Below are positions 29,032-30,110 of a stretch of DNA of 30,110 nt, one piece after another. The DNA lies in IMG/VR virus record IMGVR_UViG_3300044959_000107, positions 1-30,110 of that record; one strand, 5' to 3'. Source of the stretch: a virus. Position 1 is the first letter of the stretch, and every line of letters starts with the position of its first letter. The notes beneath the pieces are model-generated. The model ran no database searches. It saw only the letters and a program-made list of their open reading frames with translations, and was not told the origin of the DNA. The position numbers and the translations under genes were made by a program.

Positions 29032-30110
29032 ATGTTATCGTGCTGCCTTTGACGATAGCACTATTGCGTTCACGCACTCCAACGATATCGCTGTCCAAGA
29101 CGTACACCCGCAATTCGCCCGTCGGCAGCCCCGCCTCGACCGTCTGCCGCGTCTGCAACGCGTTCTGCATATTCGCAACCGCCGCGCCCCAGTCGAATTC
29201 TGGCGTCTGCACCTCTGGGGGGCTAATTTGCACGTCGAGAATTTCGCGAATCTGTGTAATCGCACTGAACACCGCCCCAAGTTGCGACGCAAGGAACGTC
29301 GCAAACGTGAACGGCGCAAGGGGACCGGTACCGATTGCCCCCTGCTGCGCGACCAGAACAGCGTTCATGATTGATTGCGCCGTCTTTGCCAGTACGTCGG
29401 CAACGGCGAACGCTTTGTAGACCTTTGACGCCCGCCCCTGGCGCGTGAACAGGTCGAAAAACTGCCCGACCGCTTCCGCAGCTGTCGCGGTGAATTCGCC
29501 GACCGTCTGCATCCCTTCGCTGATTCGCATCAGCGGTGCAACCGCCTCTTTAGTTTCGAGCTCTTTCAGCTGCCGCAATAGGTTCGCTACCTCTTCACCG
29601 CTTGCGCCCGTTGCCTGGGCAACGCGCAATTGCGATTCGAGGATGTGCCGCTCCAGTGACAAGCGTTCGCTGCTATATTCGCGATAGCCCTGCAAGTCGA
29701 TTTCGAGCTGCGCCGCCCGTTGCTTCGCGTTCTCTTGTTCAACAAGTTTTTGCTGTTCGGCGTCTTGTTCGATCTTCTTCTGTTCGAGCGCCTGGCGTTC
29801 GTTCAGCAGCGCAATCTGCTCCTGTGCTTTTTGAGCCGCCTCCACTCGTGCACGTTGCAAGCGTTCGAGGGCAGCCGCGCCTTTTGCACTTAGGTCCTGT
29901 ATTGCGGCTTGCTGTTCTTCAAGTGCTGTGATCTCTTTTTCAGTCTCCGCTCGCAGGCGCGCATCGGTTGTTTCACGTGCTCGTTGGCGTGCATTGGCGA
30001 GCCGCTGGGCTATTGCGTCGGCTTGCTTTTGCAACCCCGCAAGCTCTTGTTCCTGCTTTGTAAGTTGTTCGGTAAGTTGCCGCTGTTCACGCTCTAACGT
30101 TGCGCGTTGC
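29030..30110 (-). CDS. Tape measure protein, C-terminal part (continues from the left end of the window)
   Basis: This is the 3-prime part of the tape measure gene begun at 2759; bases 29946-30110 repeat bases 1-165 in the same phase. It ends at TAA 29032-29030. The region starts with coiled-coil sequence (QKQADAIAQRLANARQRARE) and goes on to a hydrophobic segment around residues 1095-1150 of the joined protein (AFAVADVLAKTAQSIMNAVL, then GPLAPFTFATFLASQLGAVF), as found near the end of many tape measure proteins. The C-terminus is beta-like (GELRVYVLDSDIVGVRER). Confidence 0.85.
   Translation of the reverse strand, partial: QRATLEREQRQLTEQLTKQEQELAGLQKQADAIAQRLANARQRARETTDARLRAETEKEITALEEQQAAIQDLSAKGAAALERLQRARVEAAQKAQEQIALLNERQALEQKKIEQDAEQQKLVEQENAKQRAAQLEIDLQGYREYSSERLSLERHILESQLRVAQATGASGEEVANLLRQLKELETKEAVAPLMRISEGMQTVGEFTATAAEAVGQFFDLFTRQGRASKVYKAFAVADVLAKTAQSIMNAVLVAQQGAIGTGPLAPFTFATFLASQLGAVFSAITQIREILDVQISPPEVQTPEFDWGAAVANMQNALQTRQTVEAGLPTGELRVYVLDSDIVGVRERNSAIVKGSTIT
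29946..30110. repeat. Right copy of terminal overlap (circular closure)
   Basis: Identical to bases 1-165 except g at 29983 in place of c at 38. On the coding strand this gives CGA (Arg) here against GGA (Gly) in the left copy. Confidence 0.93.

Noticed and set aside
28976-29374. Plus-strand open frame (132 codons) after the plus promoter at 28913
   Set aside because: It crosses the hairpin terminator at 29007-29024 and lies antisense to the tape measure end; the product has no recognisable feature.

Overview
The window is a complete, circularly closed genome of a tailed phage. The last 165 bases (29946-30110) repeat the first 165 with one mismatch, so the unique genome is about 29,945 bp and the linear cut falls inside the tape measure gene. 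The tape measure protein, tail completion and tail terminator-like proteins, and the absence of any sheath gene suggest a long non-contractile tail. No integrase or convincing lysogeny repressor is visible, so a lytic life is the simplest reading. The host is most likely in the Bacteroidota/Chlorobiota group. Five intergenic promoters match TTG-N20/21-TANNTTTG, the -33/-7 type of that group; the late genes mostly lack Shine-Dalgarno sequences; and many structural proteins look like those of Bacteroidota phages and prophages.

Layout. (i) Control region 13907-14364: two tandem copies of a module that pairs a minus-facing sigma54-like element with a plus-facing -33/-7 promoter. (ii) Rightward early operon 14365-19583: zinc-ribbon protein, very acidic protein, ERF annealing protein with YqaJ-type exonuclease, small membrane proteins, an HTH-like protein, and two paralogous Cys-rich hexapeptide beta-helix proteins. 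Genes are joined by ATGA overlaps and mostly preceded by GGAGG-type ribosome sites. It ends at a strong hairpin near 19640. (iii) Leftward operon 13906-9835: D12-class adenine methyltransferase, wHTH replication-type protein, HNH nuclease, a RecA/DnaB-fold protein with a ruined P-loop, and a PD-(D/E)xK nuclease. (iv) Leftward late operon 1 from a promoter at 9852: tail terminator, terminase small and large subunits, neck and tail proteins, tape measure across the junction to 29030. (v) A 206-bp gap (28824-29029) with divergent promoters: one drives late operon 2, the other points into a hairpin terminator and may make a short structured RNA. (vi) Leftward late operon 2, 28823-19669: protease, scaffold-like protein, major capsid protein, portal, connector, two membrane proteins, CHAP endolysin, unimolecular spanin, fibre proteins.

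The most unusual signal is a set of at least 15 copies of a motif equal or close to the sigma54 -24/-12 consensus (TTGGCACG-N4-TTGC). Eight keep all ten core positions, and 13 of the 15 lie between 9,986 and 17,268. By simple chance fewer than one full match is expected on both strands of 30 kb. Either this phage uses, or titrates, the host RpoN system, or it has a regulator whose site mimics the sigma54 promoter.
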